Positions 29,598 to 39,686 of a stretch of 64,000 nucleotides of DNA are shown in pieces. Location of the stretch: positions 434,001 through 498,000 of the forward strand of contig CAJNDT010002857.1 of the NCBI GenBank assembly GCA_905221615.1, written 5' to 3'. Below the pieces are notes generated by a model. That model saw only the letters and a program-made list of their open reading frames with translations, searched no databases and had not been told where the DNA came from. Position 1 is the first letter of the stretch, and each line of letters starts with the position of its first letter. Position numbers and translations under genes: made by a program. This stretch comes from Symbiodinium sp. CCMP2592 (lineage: Eukaryota > Sar > Dinophyceae > Suessiales > Symbiodiniaceae).

Positions 29598-29795
29598 CAG
29601 TACGGTTGATGATACAAATCCTGCATTACCTTAAGGACTTTAAACTATGGGAATTATGGCATATTCCTTCTTATGGGTAGAGCAGGATTTATACCCCTAA
29701 ACCCTAAGACCGTATAGATCCCTTAATGGAATCCCTTAAAGGTACCCTTATAGATCCCCTTGAAGGAGCCCCAGCAGGATTTATATCATCAACCG
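29598..29795. repeat. MITE family F interrupted by inserted DNA
   Basis: TACGGTTGATGATACAAATC starts a normal copy up to AGCAGGATTTATACC. Then about 80 bp of CCTTTAAAGG-type sequence follow, after which AGCAGGATTTATATCATCAA and CCGTAG repeat the end. The duplicated AGCAGGATTTATA brackets the insert. It ends 13 bp before the exon at 29809. Confidence 0.85.
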
Positions 29796-29808
29796 TAGCT
29801 CTCTCCAG

Positions 29809-29869
29809 GGCCGCTCGCAACCCATCCGCAGTGCTGGCGGCGCGCATGCTCCTGGACGAAACAAGAGGG
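29809..29869 (+). CDS. Candidate exon AARNPSAVLAARMLLDETRG
   Basis: Acceptor CTCTCTCCAG|G with a pyrimidine-rich tract, then one base and AARNPSAVLAARMLLDETRG before GCGGTT (GC donor). GC-rich and helix-like. No partner exon is identified. Directly downstream of a family F element. Confidence 0.4.
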
Positions 29870-29871
29870 GC

Positions 29872-30000
29872 GGTTTAGAGTTTAGGGTTTAGGGGTTTAG
29901 GGGTTTTAGGGGTTTAGGGTTTTAGGGTTTAGGGGTTTAGGGTGTAGGGTTTAGGGTTTAGGGTTTGGGGTTTAGGGTCTAGAGTTTAGAGCTTAGGGGT
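29872..30000. repeat. Interstitial TTTAGGG array
   Basis: About 130 bp of TTTAGGG with GGGGTTTAG variants, starting immediately after the exon-like island. Confidence 0.9.
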
Positions 30001-30157
30001 TTTGGGGCTTCGGGTTTTGGAGCTTAGGGCTGAGTAGCTATGGGCAGGGCTCAACTTGCTTGAGCTTGGGATAGCTGCCTAAAACACGGCCAGTGGGCTT
30101 TCTGCCATCAGGTAGAAACGTTCCGAGTTTCCTTTTCTGACTGGCTGATTCCAGAAA

Positions 30158-30261
30158 TGGGTTTTTTCCGAAAATCAGGGGTACCTTATTCTGGGGTCCT
30201 AATGACAAGGATCCTAGTATTCAGGGTACTATATCAGGGTCCCCTACTTTCGGAAAGTCCC
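30158..30261 (+). repeat. MITE family B
   Basis: TGGGTTTTTTCCGAAAATCA and CTACTTTCGGAAAGTCCCA, with GGTACCTTATTCTGGGGTCC. Confidence 0.85.
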
Positions 30262-30264
30262 AAA

Positions 30265-30830
30265 TGAAACCAGAAAACCTAAGCCCTGGTCCTGCAAGCC
30301 TCGCACCAAGATGCACCAAGCGCTTGCCTTAGGGTTTCGGGTTTATAGTTTAGAAGTCAGGGTTTAGAGTTTAGGGTTTAGGGTTGCCGAAGACCTGAGA
30401 CCCTTGTGTCTTAAGAGCTCCGAACCCGAAGCCCTCAGTGTTTCAGCGCTCAAATCAAGTCGTTAGCTGTAAGCCTGAATCCTGGAGCAATGTGCCGTTG
30501 TGCTCTTTGCGTTTCGTTTCCTGCCACAAATCAGCGTTGCTTCAGCGTTTATATCAGTTTTGTTTGACGTGCTTGTTTCAGAGCAGGTGCCGCAGTGACT
30601 GGAATCGGGTTTGGGGTATCTTATAGCATATGAATTGTCATACAGGGACTTTCGGGGGAAACCCTGAGCCCTCGCAAAGCTTCAAATCGCCCTTACATCC
30701 TTATAAGCAGCTTCTAGCGTTAAACTGGTAAACAATTCACAAAACCCCGGACACCGCCCAGGAAGGAGGTGGAGAGTGGTGGCGTGACGTTGGGAGAGCA
30801 GGGACAGGCCCAAGCCTTAGGGGCCGAAAA
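30265..30830. other. No supported gene
   Basis: TTTAGGG variants at 30325-30385; a 62-codon frame at 30438-30626 has no motif. Confidence 0.35.
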
Positions 30831-30930
30831 GCACATAACCATAAGCATTTTATAGAGATATCTCTACCTTATTGGGCTTCATTAGAAGGGGAAAATATAT
30901 GGGAGATCCCTTTCCTAGTCTTTGCTGCCG
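30831..30930 (+). repeat. Dispersed repeat family P
   Basis: ACATAACCATAAGCATTTTA, TCTACCTTATTGGGCTTCAT, CCTAGTCTTTGCTGCC. Confidence 0.7.
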
Positions 30931-31011
30931 TAAAAGCCAAGATTGTTCGAAGTTGTTTGGGCTGCCGGGGTCGAGGCCTCAGTCCTGCACTGTCTGCTTT
31001 AGACTTTCAAA

Positions 31012-31130
31012 GGGGAAAAGGAGGGACCCTTAATGGGGACCCCTACCCTATAATGGGCTATATAGTGGGTTCATAATAGCTATATTACGGATATATACCT
31101 AGGTAGGTGTCCTCATTAGACTTAGAAAAC
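31012..31130 (+). repeat. MITE family O, right end truncated
   Basis: GGGAAAAGGAGGGACCCTTA, then CCCTATAATGGGCTATATAG. The right arm is cut short where the family E element at 31138 begins. Confidence 0.75.
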
Positions 31131-31137
31131 TATGACT

Positions 31138-31203
31138 TAGAAGCTGCCCCCACCCCTATTATATTCCTATTATGCCACTATTACGGGGTGGGGGCCCCTT
31201 CTA
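31138..31203. repeat. MITE family E, short copy
   Basis: TAGAAGCTGCCCCCACCCC and GGGGTGGGGGCCCCTTCTA, 66 bp, with most of the interior deleted. Confidence 0.9.
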
Positions 31204-31490
31204 AACTATGACCCGTTATTCCCAGCTACCCTACTCGAATTGTTGTTAAGGTCCCTATATCTGAGAACTCTTACAAAAACCCCTTCTAGAAGCCTTTCAA
31301 AGCAACCCTGACCTAGTAGTAGAGTAGGTAACCTTGAACCTTTTTTGGGGTAGTATGGTCCTTATATATATATATATTCCGTGTATAATAACCAGAAAGG
31401 TTAAGCTTTAGTTCCCCATGATACCCGACAAGAAGGAAAGACTTTGAGGACCTTGACTTGTCGGTTTTACATGGAGTTCTTATAATTCAA

Positions 31491-31664
31491 TTGGGAAAAG
31501 GAGGGACCCTTAATGGGGACCCCTACCCTATAATGGGCTATATAATGGGTATATAACAGCTATATTAAGGGTAGGTATATAAATATATATGTACCTATAT
31601 ATATATATATATACATACATATACCTAGGGGTCCTTATTAAGGGTCCCTCCTTTTACCCTTGGA
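31491..31664 (+). repeat. MITE family O with AT-expanded loop
   Basis: TTGGGAAAAGGAGGGACCCT and AAGGGTCCCTCCTTTTACCC, the loop enlarged by (TA)n. Confidence 0.85.
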
Positions 31665-31669
31665 TTAAT

Positions 31670-32400
31670 GGGTCTTCATAGTTGACCCGCGAAACCCTAA
31701 AAGGGGTCTGAGTCTAAGTGCCATGATGGAGCCCTGCAGATTGTAGGAACGTTTGGTTTGGGATTCAGGTTTTATGGGATCGAACAGCCGTGTTTCCTGC
31801 AGCCTTCAGCCCCCAAATCCAAAACTGCGTGAGCCTCTCAGGAGTACTATAGGGGCCTTAATGATTTGAATAGGGTTCCTTTAAAGAGCACCTTCTAAAG
31901 GGTTCTATGAGGGCTACCAGCCTATAATGCTTGCAGTACAAAGAAGGCGTGAACGTATCTGGATTGCTTGAGTTGAGGGCACCTCATACGCAGCCGGGCA
32001 TGGTAATCTAGTTGTGACTTTTTGTGGCGGGGCGCCCAAAGTTTCGAGCAATGTAGAGGCCTGGATCAACGAAGAGCCCTCAAGACAAACCAAAGCCCCA
32101 GACCCGAAATGCTCAATCCTGAATCCAGAAAACCTCAACCTTACCCTAAGCTTCAAGACGCCTGCCATTTCAAGGACTTCTGTGAGGAAGCCATGATAAG
32201 GAGCCTTGAACCGACGGTTTTTTTTGGGTGTACTAAGTAGGGTCAACCCAACAGCTTGACAGGAGCCCTAAAAGGAATCCTCATAAAGCTCCCTTAATGG
32301 AACTCGAAGCCTAAAGAATCCTAAAGCTCTAAACCCGTAAAGCCTGAAAAGAGCCTTAAACTCATAAAGTCCCTTGAAGGAGCCCTTTGAGGAATTATAA
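31670..32400. other. No supported gene
   Basis: Overlapping open frames at 31914-32246 on both strands have no motif; the + frame's KAPDPKCSILNPENLN is Pro/Asn-rich. Nothing is assigned. Confidence 0.35.
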
Positions 32401-32403
32401 ACC

Positions 32404-32513
32404 CTAGAATGCCCAGTAGTACCCTTATTCCCTTTTTGTAGTCCTCGGTTCCTTATGAAGGTACCCAATCCCAAAAAGGGAGCCCTTTTTGTTCCTAGGT
32501 TACTGCATCCTAG
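32404..32513 (+). repeat. MITE family D
   Basis: CTAGAATGCCCAGTAGTACC and CCTAGGTTACTGCATCCTAG; a three-base deletion in the right arm. Confidence 0.9.
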
Positions 32514-32569
32514 TATATATACTACAATATGTAAACTCTAGACCTTAAACCCTACATGGATTCTACGGA

Positions 32570-32613
32570 ACCTACCTTTTTAGGGCCCCCCTAATATAAG
32601 TCCCTAAAAAGGT
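32570..32613. repeat. Short hairpin
   Basis: CTACCTTTTTAGGG and CCCTAAAAAGGTAGG with a 12-base loop. Confidence 0.7.
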
Positions 32614-32762
32614 AGGTCACTAAAGGGTAAGGCAGTAATAGTTGAATACTGAAATTTTCATAATATAGATATAGTAGGACCTTACTAGTAGCCCTATTAT
32701 AGACTCTTACTGTATGGGGGCCCCTTCTAAGGTATATCAGAATCTCCTAAGTCGATCGGCAG

Positions 32763-32816
32763 GCGAAGTTTCCCAGCGAAGCTGGCCTCTTCACCAGCTC
32801 AGCACCAGGAGCCTGG
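32763..32816 (+). CDS. Candidate exon AKFPSEAGLFTSSAPGAW
   Basis: CGGCAG|GCG acceptor, phase 0, GC-rich, reads AKFPSEAGLFTSSAPGAW. Donor uncertain (AG|GGGATT). Confidence 0.3.
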
Positions 32817-32819
32817 AGG

Positions 32820-33420
32820 GGATTTTGGGGTTTCTATGGGGCTTCTAGGGGTTTTTTGGGGTTCAGGATTTGGGGGTACTTGTTTTTTGCATTTTGGGGT
32901 TAGGCTTTAGGGTCAGGGTTTAGGCGTTTCGAGTTTGGGGTTAGGGTTTGGGTTTTTTCGGGGTTTTAGGGTTAGGGTTTAAGGTTTAGGGATTTCTGGT
33001 TTGAACCCTAAACCCTAAACCGTGAGTTTGGTGGTTCTAGGGGTTTTAGGGTTAGGGTTTAGGCATTTTTGGTTTGGGGTTTTTGGGTTAGGGTTTAGGG
33101 ATTTCTGTGAGGGGTTTTAAGGTTTAGGGTTCGGGTTTAGGGATTTTGGGTTTAGGGGTTTGTCGGGGTTTTTAGGGATAAACTGCAGCATCGTATGCGA
33201 TCTAGGCTCGACAATGGGTGCGGCATCGCAACGCTGTCTTTTTGACATGGCAGAGAGGGTTGTTTAGAGTTTAGGTATTTGAGGATGTGGGTTTAGGGTT
33301 CGGTTTAGGGTTTAGGTATTTTAGGGTTAGGGTTTTGCGGTTAGGGTTTAAGGTTTGGTATGGGGGTGTAGGGGTGTAGGGGTTTAGGGTTAGGGGGTTC
33401 GGGGTTTAGGGTCTAAATCT
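32820..33420. repeat. Degenerate TTTAGGG field
   Basis: About 600 bp of diverged TTTAGGG units, mostly in one orientation, with a short CCCTAAACCCTAAACC patch at 33005-33022. A small GC-rich patch at 33185-33255 contains ATG and reads MGAASQRCLFDMAER; it could be a leader exon but is not supported. Confidence 0.7.
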
Positions 33421-33516
33421 AGGGGAATCGTGCAGATTGCATGCGCATTCAGGACGACCCGCATTTCAAGCAATTCCCGCCGTGCGCCAATCAAAGCTAT
33501 ACGAGCTCTTGGAGTC

Positions 33517-33535
33517 ATGGCTTCTTTTTCTGAAG
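33517..33535 (+). CDS. PPR gene, candidate first exon (MASFSE)
   Basis: ATG followed by six codons and one base, then a strong donor GTATGT. The one left-over base joins GT of the next exon to make glycine. Upstream coding-like GC-rich sequence from about 33460 could be 5' UTR. This start is preferred over the ATG at 33659, which lies inside the inferred intron, but an internal ATG at 33758 is also possible. Confidence 0.5.
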
Positions 33536-33695
33536 GTATGTACCTTGAGATCCCAATACATATCCCTTAATTAGGGAATACTACCTTAAATCATACTGTT
33601 GAGCCGCCTATACTTTAAGGTATAATCCTTAGTCAAGGGGTATTGGGATCTCTGGGTAATGGTGTACGGCCCTAGGACAGTTTCCTGCCATACAG
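33536..33695 (+). other. Inferred 160-bp intron of the PPR gene, mostly MITE
   Basis: Begins GTATGT, ends CTGCCATACAG. Both splice junctions carry AGGTAT (AAGGTATG at the donor, CAGGTATC at the acceptor), a direct repeat as expected of a target duplication. Two thirds of the intron is the family H palindrome. Confidence 0.5.
33547..33652. repeat. MITE family H inside the PPR intron
   Basis: GAGATCCCAATACATATCCC and GGGTATTGGGATCTC; inner TACCTTAAATCATACTG pairs with CTTTAAGGTATAATCC. It starts 11 bp after the donor. Confidence 0.9.
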
Positions 33696-34753
33696 GTATC
33701 CGGACTTGTTGGGAATACGTTGAGAGAACTATGTGCACCCGGTCTGTATCTACGACAATGCGCGCGAAGAGGGCACGGATTGCTCCGCCAAGCGACGTCA
33801 TCGAACAACTCCTGCAGCTGCAGCCAAAAGACTCGCTGGAAGGTGTGCAACTGGCTCTCTCCCAACATCGACTAGATCACAAGACTGTCCGCTGCACGAT
33901 GCAGGAGCTCAAGGCTCAAAAGCGATTCGACCTGGTTGGCATATTGTTTTCAGAGACGCTCAAGAAGGGGGGTGCAAAGGTGGGTTTAAAAGAATTCACT
34001 GCGGGTATCAGTGCCTGTGCAAAGGCGAAAACCTGGCAGCTTGCCGTGCATCTGTTCAGCAGCATGAGCACGGCCAAAGTGGACGCCAATGTTTTCAGCT
34101 ACAATTCCACCATCAGTGCTTGTGAAAAGGGTGGGCAGTGGCAGATAGCCATGCAGCTGTTCGATAGCATGCGCAGAGCCACGATACATGCCGATGTCAT
34201 CAGCTACAGCGCCACTATCAGCGCGTGCGAGAAAGGTGGGCAGTGGCAGCTTGCAATGCAGCTGTTCGACGGCATGCGCAAAGCCCAGGTGGATGCCGAC
34301 GTTATCAGCTACAACGCCACCATCAGCGCTTGTGAAAAGGGTGCACAGTGGCAGCTGGCGGTGCACCTGTTCGAGAGCGCACACAATGCCAACATACATG
34401 CCGATGTCGTCAGCTACAACGCCACTATCAGTGCTTGTGAGAAGGGTGGGCAGTGGCAGCTTGCCGTGCATCTATTCGACAACATGCGCAAAGCCAAGGT
34501 GGATAAGACTGTGATAAGCTACAGTTCCACTATCAGTGCTTGTGAGAAGATTGGACAGTGGCAACTGGCGGTGCATCTGTTCGACAGCATGCGTAAAGCC
34601 AAAGTGGATGCCGATGCCATCAGTTACAGTGCCACCATCAGCGCTTGTGAGAAAGGTGGGCAGTGGCAGATGGCAGTGCATCTGCTTGGCAGCATGCGCA
34701 AAACTAAGGCACATACGGATGTTGCCAGCTGTACGGTGAGCAGTGGCAGCTAG
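33696..34753 (+). CDS. Pentatricopeptide repeat (PPR) protein, main exon
   Basis: PPR proteins bind single-stranded RNA, usually in plastids or mitochondria, one base per repeat. An N-terminal region of about 75 residues (basic MRAKRARIAPPSD, then a Leu/Gln-rich helix) precedes seven tandem 35-residue repeats, about 34055 to 34720, each with a form of ISACEKGGQWQLAVHLFDSM. The SAC triplet recurs every 105 bp. Position-5-like residues are mostly Asn or Ser and position-35-like residues Asp or Asn. The frame opens at an AG|GT acceptor and ends at TAG after a broken eighth repeat. No obvious transit peptide. Repeats are very similar to each other, suggesting recent tandem expansion. Reverse-strand open frames across it are shadows. 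Confidence 0.9.
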
Positions 34754-34963
34754 TCATGAACAGATATTCACACAGCATGTGCAAAGGGGAGGTGGATTCC
34801 AATTTCGTCAGCTACGATGAGCACGGATGTGGATGTGCAGGAGCCGGCAGTAGCAGCTAGCCGCTAGCCAATCAGCTGTTCAGACACTGGCACAACACCA
34901 AGATGGATGCCGATGTCATCAACTACGGTTGCACCACAATGCTGGATGTGGCATGCCGCACGT
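34733..34963 (+). pseudogene. Decayed PPR repeats after the stop codon
   Basis: A different frame from about 34735 reads EQWQLVMNRYSHSM, then EVDSNFVSY. Later, after two stops, LANQLFRHWHN and KMDADVINYG appear. These are PPR repeats 8 and 9 with an internal deletion, frame change and stop codons. The gene once encoded a longer array and was truncated by a deletion of about 30 bp near 34733. Confidence 0.75.
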
Positions 34964-35135
34964 GAGGACAAGGTCCAGGATCGTGGATATGAGGGTTTTC
35001 TCACAGCGACTTGCATAACGGTCCTGCCGCTACCCGATGGCTGTGCGGGGGGTGCTTGCTGCAAGCTCAAACCCTAAACCCTGGGCCCTAAATCCTGCTC
35101 TCTTCTTTCATCATGATGTGCTGCGGCAAGTCAAG

Positions 35136-35158
35136 GCCGAGCTGGCGGAAGTCTGTGG
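35136..35158 (+). CDS. Candidate short exon AELAEVC
   Basis: CAAG|GCC acceptor and GG|GTAGCT donor. The same frame reads HHDVLRQVKAELAEVCG from about 35109, so the exon may be longer. Confidence 0.3.
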
Positions 35159-35189
35159 GTAGCTCCGAAGGCAGAGAAAGAGTACTGCA

Positions 35190-35287
35190 GTGGCCTAAAT
35201 AATTACCTACATTATTGTGGGGGTTCCTTATTATAGCTATTGTATAATTTGTCCCCAAAACCCCACTCTAATTCATAAGGCCCCTAC
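35190..35287 (+). repeat. MITE family G, complete
   Basis: GTGGCCTAAATAATTACCTA and TAATTCATAAGGCCCCTA. Confidence 0.8.
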
Positions 35288-35357
35288 CTTATGTCCTCTT
35301 CCCAGAATTCAGAAAGCCACCCAAATATCCGCAAAGTAATTGTCAGGGGCCCAAACA

Positions 35358-35455
35358 GGACATCAGCATAAGAATTTTGCAGGGATATCTTACCAAATTG
35401 GGTTTGATTATGAGGGGGTTGATGTGGAAAATCCTTATCCTAGTTTTTGCTTACC
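35358..35455 (+). repeat. Dispersed repeat family P
   Basis: GGACATCAGCATAAGAATTT, CCTAGTTTTTGCTTACC. Confidence 0.7.
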
Positions 35456-35554
35456 AAGTTTAGCTGAGTTGGTAACCTTCAACGTGTTCGGCTTACGCAC
35501 CCATACAGTAATTTAGAAGGGGTTCTAAGTGCCATGATGTAGCTTGTCACATAT

Positions 35555-35642
35555 GGGAGTTTCCGAAAAACGGGGGCCCAAATATAGTACCCTAGATAGT
35601 AGGATCCTTATTGTAAGGTACCCCTAATTTTCGGAAACTCCC
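35555..35642 (-). repeat. MITE family B
   Basis: GGGAGTTTCCGAAAAACGGG and TAATTTTCGGAAACTCCC, flanked by ATAT/ATAT. Confidence 0.9.
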
Positions 35643-35730
35643 ATATGGAGGAAAGGGTTCCTTGAAGGTTTCATGGTGGAAGTTTCGGGTGGGACGTCCT
35701 TAGACACGCGTCTTGAGAAGAAGGCTATGT

Positions 35731-35832
35731 GGGTGGTTGTCAAACTTACGGGCCCTTTTGGGGTCCCATTCTTAATACGGCACCTAATATTTAGGGAACC
35801 CAAAAAAGGGACCCTAATGTTGACAACTACCC
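35731..35832 (-). repeat. MITE family A
   Basis: GGGTGGTTGTCAAACTTACG and CTAATGTTGACAACTACCC. Confidence 0.9.
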
Positions 35833-36384
35833 ACGTGGCATGCCGTATCCCAACTGTGTCCCAGAGGGTCCAAGATGTCGTCGGCAGCTTATTCTAGAAG
35901 CCTCGGTACATACCAGGAATGCTCCTTGTGTAGAGCTCGTTACTTTTTCTATGTCCCGATATGCCCCGCCACCCTACTAGAATTGTTGTTAAGGTCCCTT
36001 TATCTGAGAACTGTTAAGCAAGCCTTAAAGGAGTCGTAATTATTGAAATCCTTATACTTGCAGGATTTGCTTGGGCCAAGTCTACCATAGTCTACACCCA
36101 TGAGTCCTGCCACCCTTTCTGTCAGGGCCCGCATATTTGGTTGGATCCCTATTACAATCCTACCATATGGTCCCTATGAAGGGGAGTGGGATGATTGATT
36201 ATCAAGGGTTTGAGTACAAGCTACTGGTCCCTATAGGGGCGTGGGATCATTAATCAACAGTCTGAGTCTAAGTTACGGGTCCTTAAGTCCCTTGGGTATG
36301 TGCTGTTCGTGGAGTGGGCCCCCTATAGTCAGCCAGAAGCTCAGAGTGCACCTGCATGATCGCCGCACGTGTATGCAGTACATA

Positions 36385-36390
36385 AATATA

Positions 36391-36426
<36 letters not shown>

Positions 36427-36490
36427 AATACACATATATATATATATGTGTATATATATGTGTATGTGTGTATGTATGTAAACACATACA
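36385..36490. repeat. AT microsatellite
   Basis: Long interrupted (TA)n passing into TGTATGTGTGTATGTATG. Tyr/Ile-rich frames are spurious. Confidence 0.9.
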
Positions 36491-36617
36491 TGCATATGCT
36501 AAGTGTGACAATCACCAGAGTCATTACCGCCATAGCAGGAACAGTTTGCCAGTCTTTGCCGTGGTATCTGCGAATCAGGGGTTGTGCCAAAGCAAGAATC
36601 AACTGTAGCCCGAAACC

Positions 36618-36660
36618 CTACTTGAAGGATCATGGGACTTACTAAGTCCCATGATCCTCC
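36618..36660. repeat. MITE family C2, loop deleted
   Basis: TACTTGAAGGATCATGGGAC directly meets TTACTAAGTCCCATGATCCT: just the two arms. A second lone right arm (GTCCCATGAGCCTCCAAGTA) is at 36746-36772. Confidence 0.85.
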
Positions 36661-36779
36661 AAAAAATGGCCCAAACCCTAAACCCTATAGATCCTTCAAG
36701 GAACCCTATAGATCCCTTTAAGGAGCCCTTTAAGAACCCTTACTAAGTCCCATGAGCCTCCAAGTAACCTTGAAACAAC

Positions 36780-38300
36780 CCCACTTTCGACCTCTGAGCC
36801 CCTATCAACAACCCAAAAACCAATCGAAAGACCTTGTACACCTTAGGTTTAAGATTCTTGGGGTAGGGATTCCTCAATATGAACCCTATTATGGGAACCC
36901 TAATCCCTACTAAACACCTTTTGGCCTCCTATGAATCATGGCTAGAATATAGGTACGGTCCCCATACAGTAAGAGTCTATAATAGGGCTATTATTAACCT
37001 CCTAATATATTTGTATTATGAATATTTTCCAACTATTACTGAGTGGGGGCCGTACCCCATGTACAGCTAAGCGCCACAGCACTAAACACCCCAAGCCCGA
37101 AAACCCTGAGAGAACCCGCTTAAGAACCTTTCCAAAACCGTACAAACCCCTTATTCTGAAACTGCACAGAGCCGGAATTCACGGTATGAAGGCCCTGTTA
37201 AAGCCTGAGAAAGCCCTTCAAAATCCTTACAAAGCCCTGCCAAAACACAAACTTTCATAACCCTAAGCCCTGAGCCGTAAATTCCAAACCTCCAACAGGA
37301 GAATTTTCTTTGCAGTCGGAAAAATTGTGATTTAAAAAAAGTCCAAACTTACATAGCTCTGGAGGAGCTTTGGACTCGATGCTCTGAAAGCGCTGTGCCA
37401 CGGCGGCGCCAGTCAAGGGCAAAAAACGCACTGCCGTGGGGACTGTGATATAGGAGTTACCTTTTTGGGGGGTCCTTATAATAAGGATCCTACTACTTTA
37501 AGGTACTATATTCGGGTCCGAAAACCCCATATAGGGGCTTTATTAATTTGAGCAGGGTTTCTTGAAAGGGCTCCTTTAAAGGGTTCTACAAGGACTACTC
37601 TGAGAGTTCTATATCTTTGAAACGATCCTCAATGAGTTCAGGGTTTATGGATCTAGGGTTTTGGGGTTTACGTAGTGCTCTGGGTTTAACGCTGCTAACA
37701 TGAGGCCTTGAACATTCAGGGCGATGCTTGGCCGAAGATCGAGGTCTACATAAGTTCAATCGTTCCACCCGTAATACTCCAGAACAGAATCATTACTATT
37801 GATTCACCGCGAAATTTAATCCTGATTTTTCAGGCCACCCATATGCCCCCATAAACCGCAAAGCACTAATCTAGAGTCTTCGCAGCTAAACTCAAGTAGC
37901 TGCATAGGTGACCGTTGAAGTTTGTTGCGCCAGTTTGAATATCTGCATATGTATGTTGTCTGACTTATGATTCAGAATTGCTTATTCGAAGGTGAGGGGA
38001 ACTCAGGACGACTAAGCCCTAACCCCAATGTAATTTCCAAACCCGTACACCCTATCCCAAAGCCCTTAACCCCCTAGGCCCTAGACCCTAAAAGCAGATT
38101 CCGATGCAGAACCGGCTGTCGTGATAAAGGGTGACACTTGCAGCTTGAAACCCGAAGACCCCTAAGTGGAGATTAGACTCTGAAGGGGCTAGGGTTCTCA
38201 AGGCGCGTAAGTAAGGACTTGCTGTTCAAACCCCGAATCCCTAAACCCTAACCCCTAAACTCTAACTAAAGCCCCCAAACTCCCTTCAATCACCTGGCAA
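36780..38300. other. Mostly unassigned DNA
   Basis: Contains a family B relic (next entry). A GC-rich patch at 37370-37440 is open on both strands (+ LDALKALCHGGASQGQK; - VRFLPLTGAAVAQRFQS) with no decisive splice sites. A short inverted TA-rich element near 36880-37060 has arms CCCTATTATGGGAACC / TATAATAGGGCTATTATT. Confidence 0.4.
37449..37534 (+). repeat. MITE family B, degraded ends
   Basis: ATAGGAGTTACCTTTTTGGG, CCTTATAATAAGGATCCTAC, ending GGGTCCGAAAACCCCATAT. Confidence 0.7.
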
Positions 38301-38305
38301 CCCAG

Positions 38306-38349
38306 ACCTGGTCCAGTGTGATGGGCAACAACTCTCTGGCATCTCCGAG
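38306..38349 (+). CDS. Candidate exon LVQCDGQQLSGISE
   Basis: AACCCAG acceptor and GAG|GCTGAG (GC donor). The + frame reads LVQCDGQQLSGISE; a second frame is also open (WSSVMGNNSLASP). Confidence 0.3.
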
Positions 38350-38451
38350 GCTGAGGCGTGCTCAAGCCGCATGTGTCCAAAGGGTCCGAGGTGCTGTTGC
38401 GGGGGATACTTCCCCAAATCAGAGTAGCAAATATTCCGAATATAGAAACCC

Positions 38452-38576
38452 TACTTGGAGGGGCAGGGGCCTTGGTAAGTAGGTGATAAATAGAGTTTTA
38501 TGTACCCTAAATGGAGCTACCCCAAATTATAACCCTACTTATAAATGACTTACTAAGTAGCCTGCCCCTGCAAGTA
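38452..38576. repeat. MITE family C
   Basis: TACTTGGAGGGGCAGGGGCC and AGCCTGCCCCTGCAAGTA. Confidence 0.9.
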
Positions 38577-39031
38577 GACTCTACACTTCTTGGGATCCGA
38601 AGAAAGAGCCTCGAAGCTTACAGAACCTAAAAATTAATCTTTGAATGCCACAGCACCTGCAGATCATATCCTGCATAAAGTTCAAGATCCAGGCGTAAAT
38701 GAAGCCTTCCGAGAATCGAGTTGATCACATGAGCCATAAAGCCTGACAAGGCCTGCACTCCCAACCCTCGGCCCCAAAACATAAGACAAAGTACCAAAAC
38801 CGATGCCTAAAAGCCTAACTAACAGAATATTAAAGCCCTAGGTATGAGTGTTAAGGCACACCCTGCACCCAAAGCCCATGTTGATTTTAAGGAGCCCTGC
38901 TCTAATTTTAAAACCCCCAGAGCTAAAAGACTTAGGATACCTCATCTCATGGGTGCCCTAAGGAGCCTTCTCTAGTCATAAAAGCCCCAAAGCTAGAGGA
39001 CTTAGGAAGTCCGACTTCGCGAATTCGAGCC

Positions 39032-39105
39032 ATGGCTTCCTTCGAACAGCGGCGGAGGGACCGACTGGAGGCCCTCAAGGTCTCCAAGGAGCTCTTGCTT
39101 GGGAG
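39032..39105 (+). CDS. Candidate first coding exon, MASFEQRRRDRLEALK
   Basis: An ATG in good context (GAGCCATGG) opens a charged helical N-terminus, MASFEQRRRDRLEALK, continuing VSKELLLGR. AAG|GTCTCC at 39079 is an excellent donor in phase 0 and would join in phase with the island at 39687; the alternative is to read on to a GA donor at 39105. MITE family A starts 12 bp after the end. It may be the start of the EEP gene downstream, but the connection is inferred only from strand, order and phase. Confidence 0.5.
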
Positions 39106-39116
39106 GATATACATAT

Positions 39117-39223
39117 GGGTGGTTGTCAAAATTAGGGTTCCTTTTGAATACCGTAAATACTAGGTCCTAGGTGCTGTATTATAATAGGGACCCAAAAAGG
39201 GACCATAATTTTGACAACCACCC
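39117..39223 (+). repeat. MITE family A
   Basis: GGGTGGTTGTCAAAATTAGG and ATAATTTTGACAACCACCC; a GGTCCTA duplication in the centre. Confidence 0.9.
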
Positions 39224-39686
39224 ACATACAGGGTTTGGGGCTTTCCCTGTCTTGTATTACATGCAGTCGATGGACGAGAGTGCAGCAGTATCAATTAAAT
39301 ACGCTAGGTGGTCGTGTTTTGGCATGATCTTCAACCCGGTACCACATACAATCCTTAACTTATTGTGAGTGTTGCAGGTGAGTTGTCCATCATGATTAGC
39401 GCACCCATGCTGCCGTGAGCCTCAATCTTTGGAACCCTAATGCCCCAAAAACCTAAAGCCCCTCACCCTATCACACTTTATACATAGAAACGCTCGCGGA
39501 ACAGTTAGGCCCCAATGTGACGATAACCCCGAGACCCTATCCCGAACCGCCCTATAAACCTTGAACCCTAAACTCTAAACTTCAACAAGGACCTATCCCG
39601 AACCCCCTACACAACCCATATAACCCCACAAGCCCCTAACGCCCTAGACCCCAAACCCCTACAAACCTTAAACCCTCAACTACAAG

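Noticed and set aside
33986-34471. Minus-strand open frame of 161 codons
   Set aside because: Antisense of the PPR repeats; the 105-bp period keeps it open.
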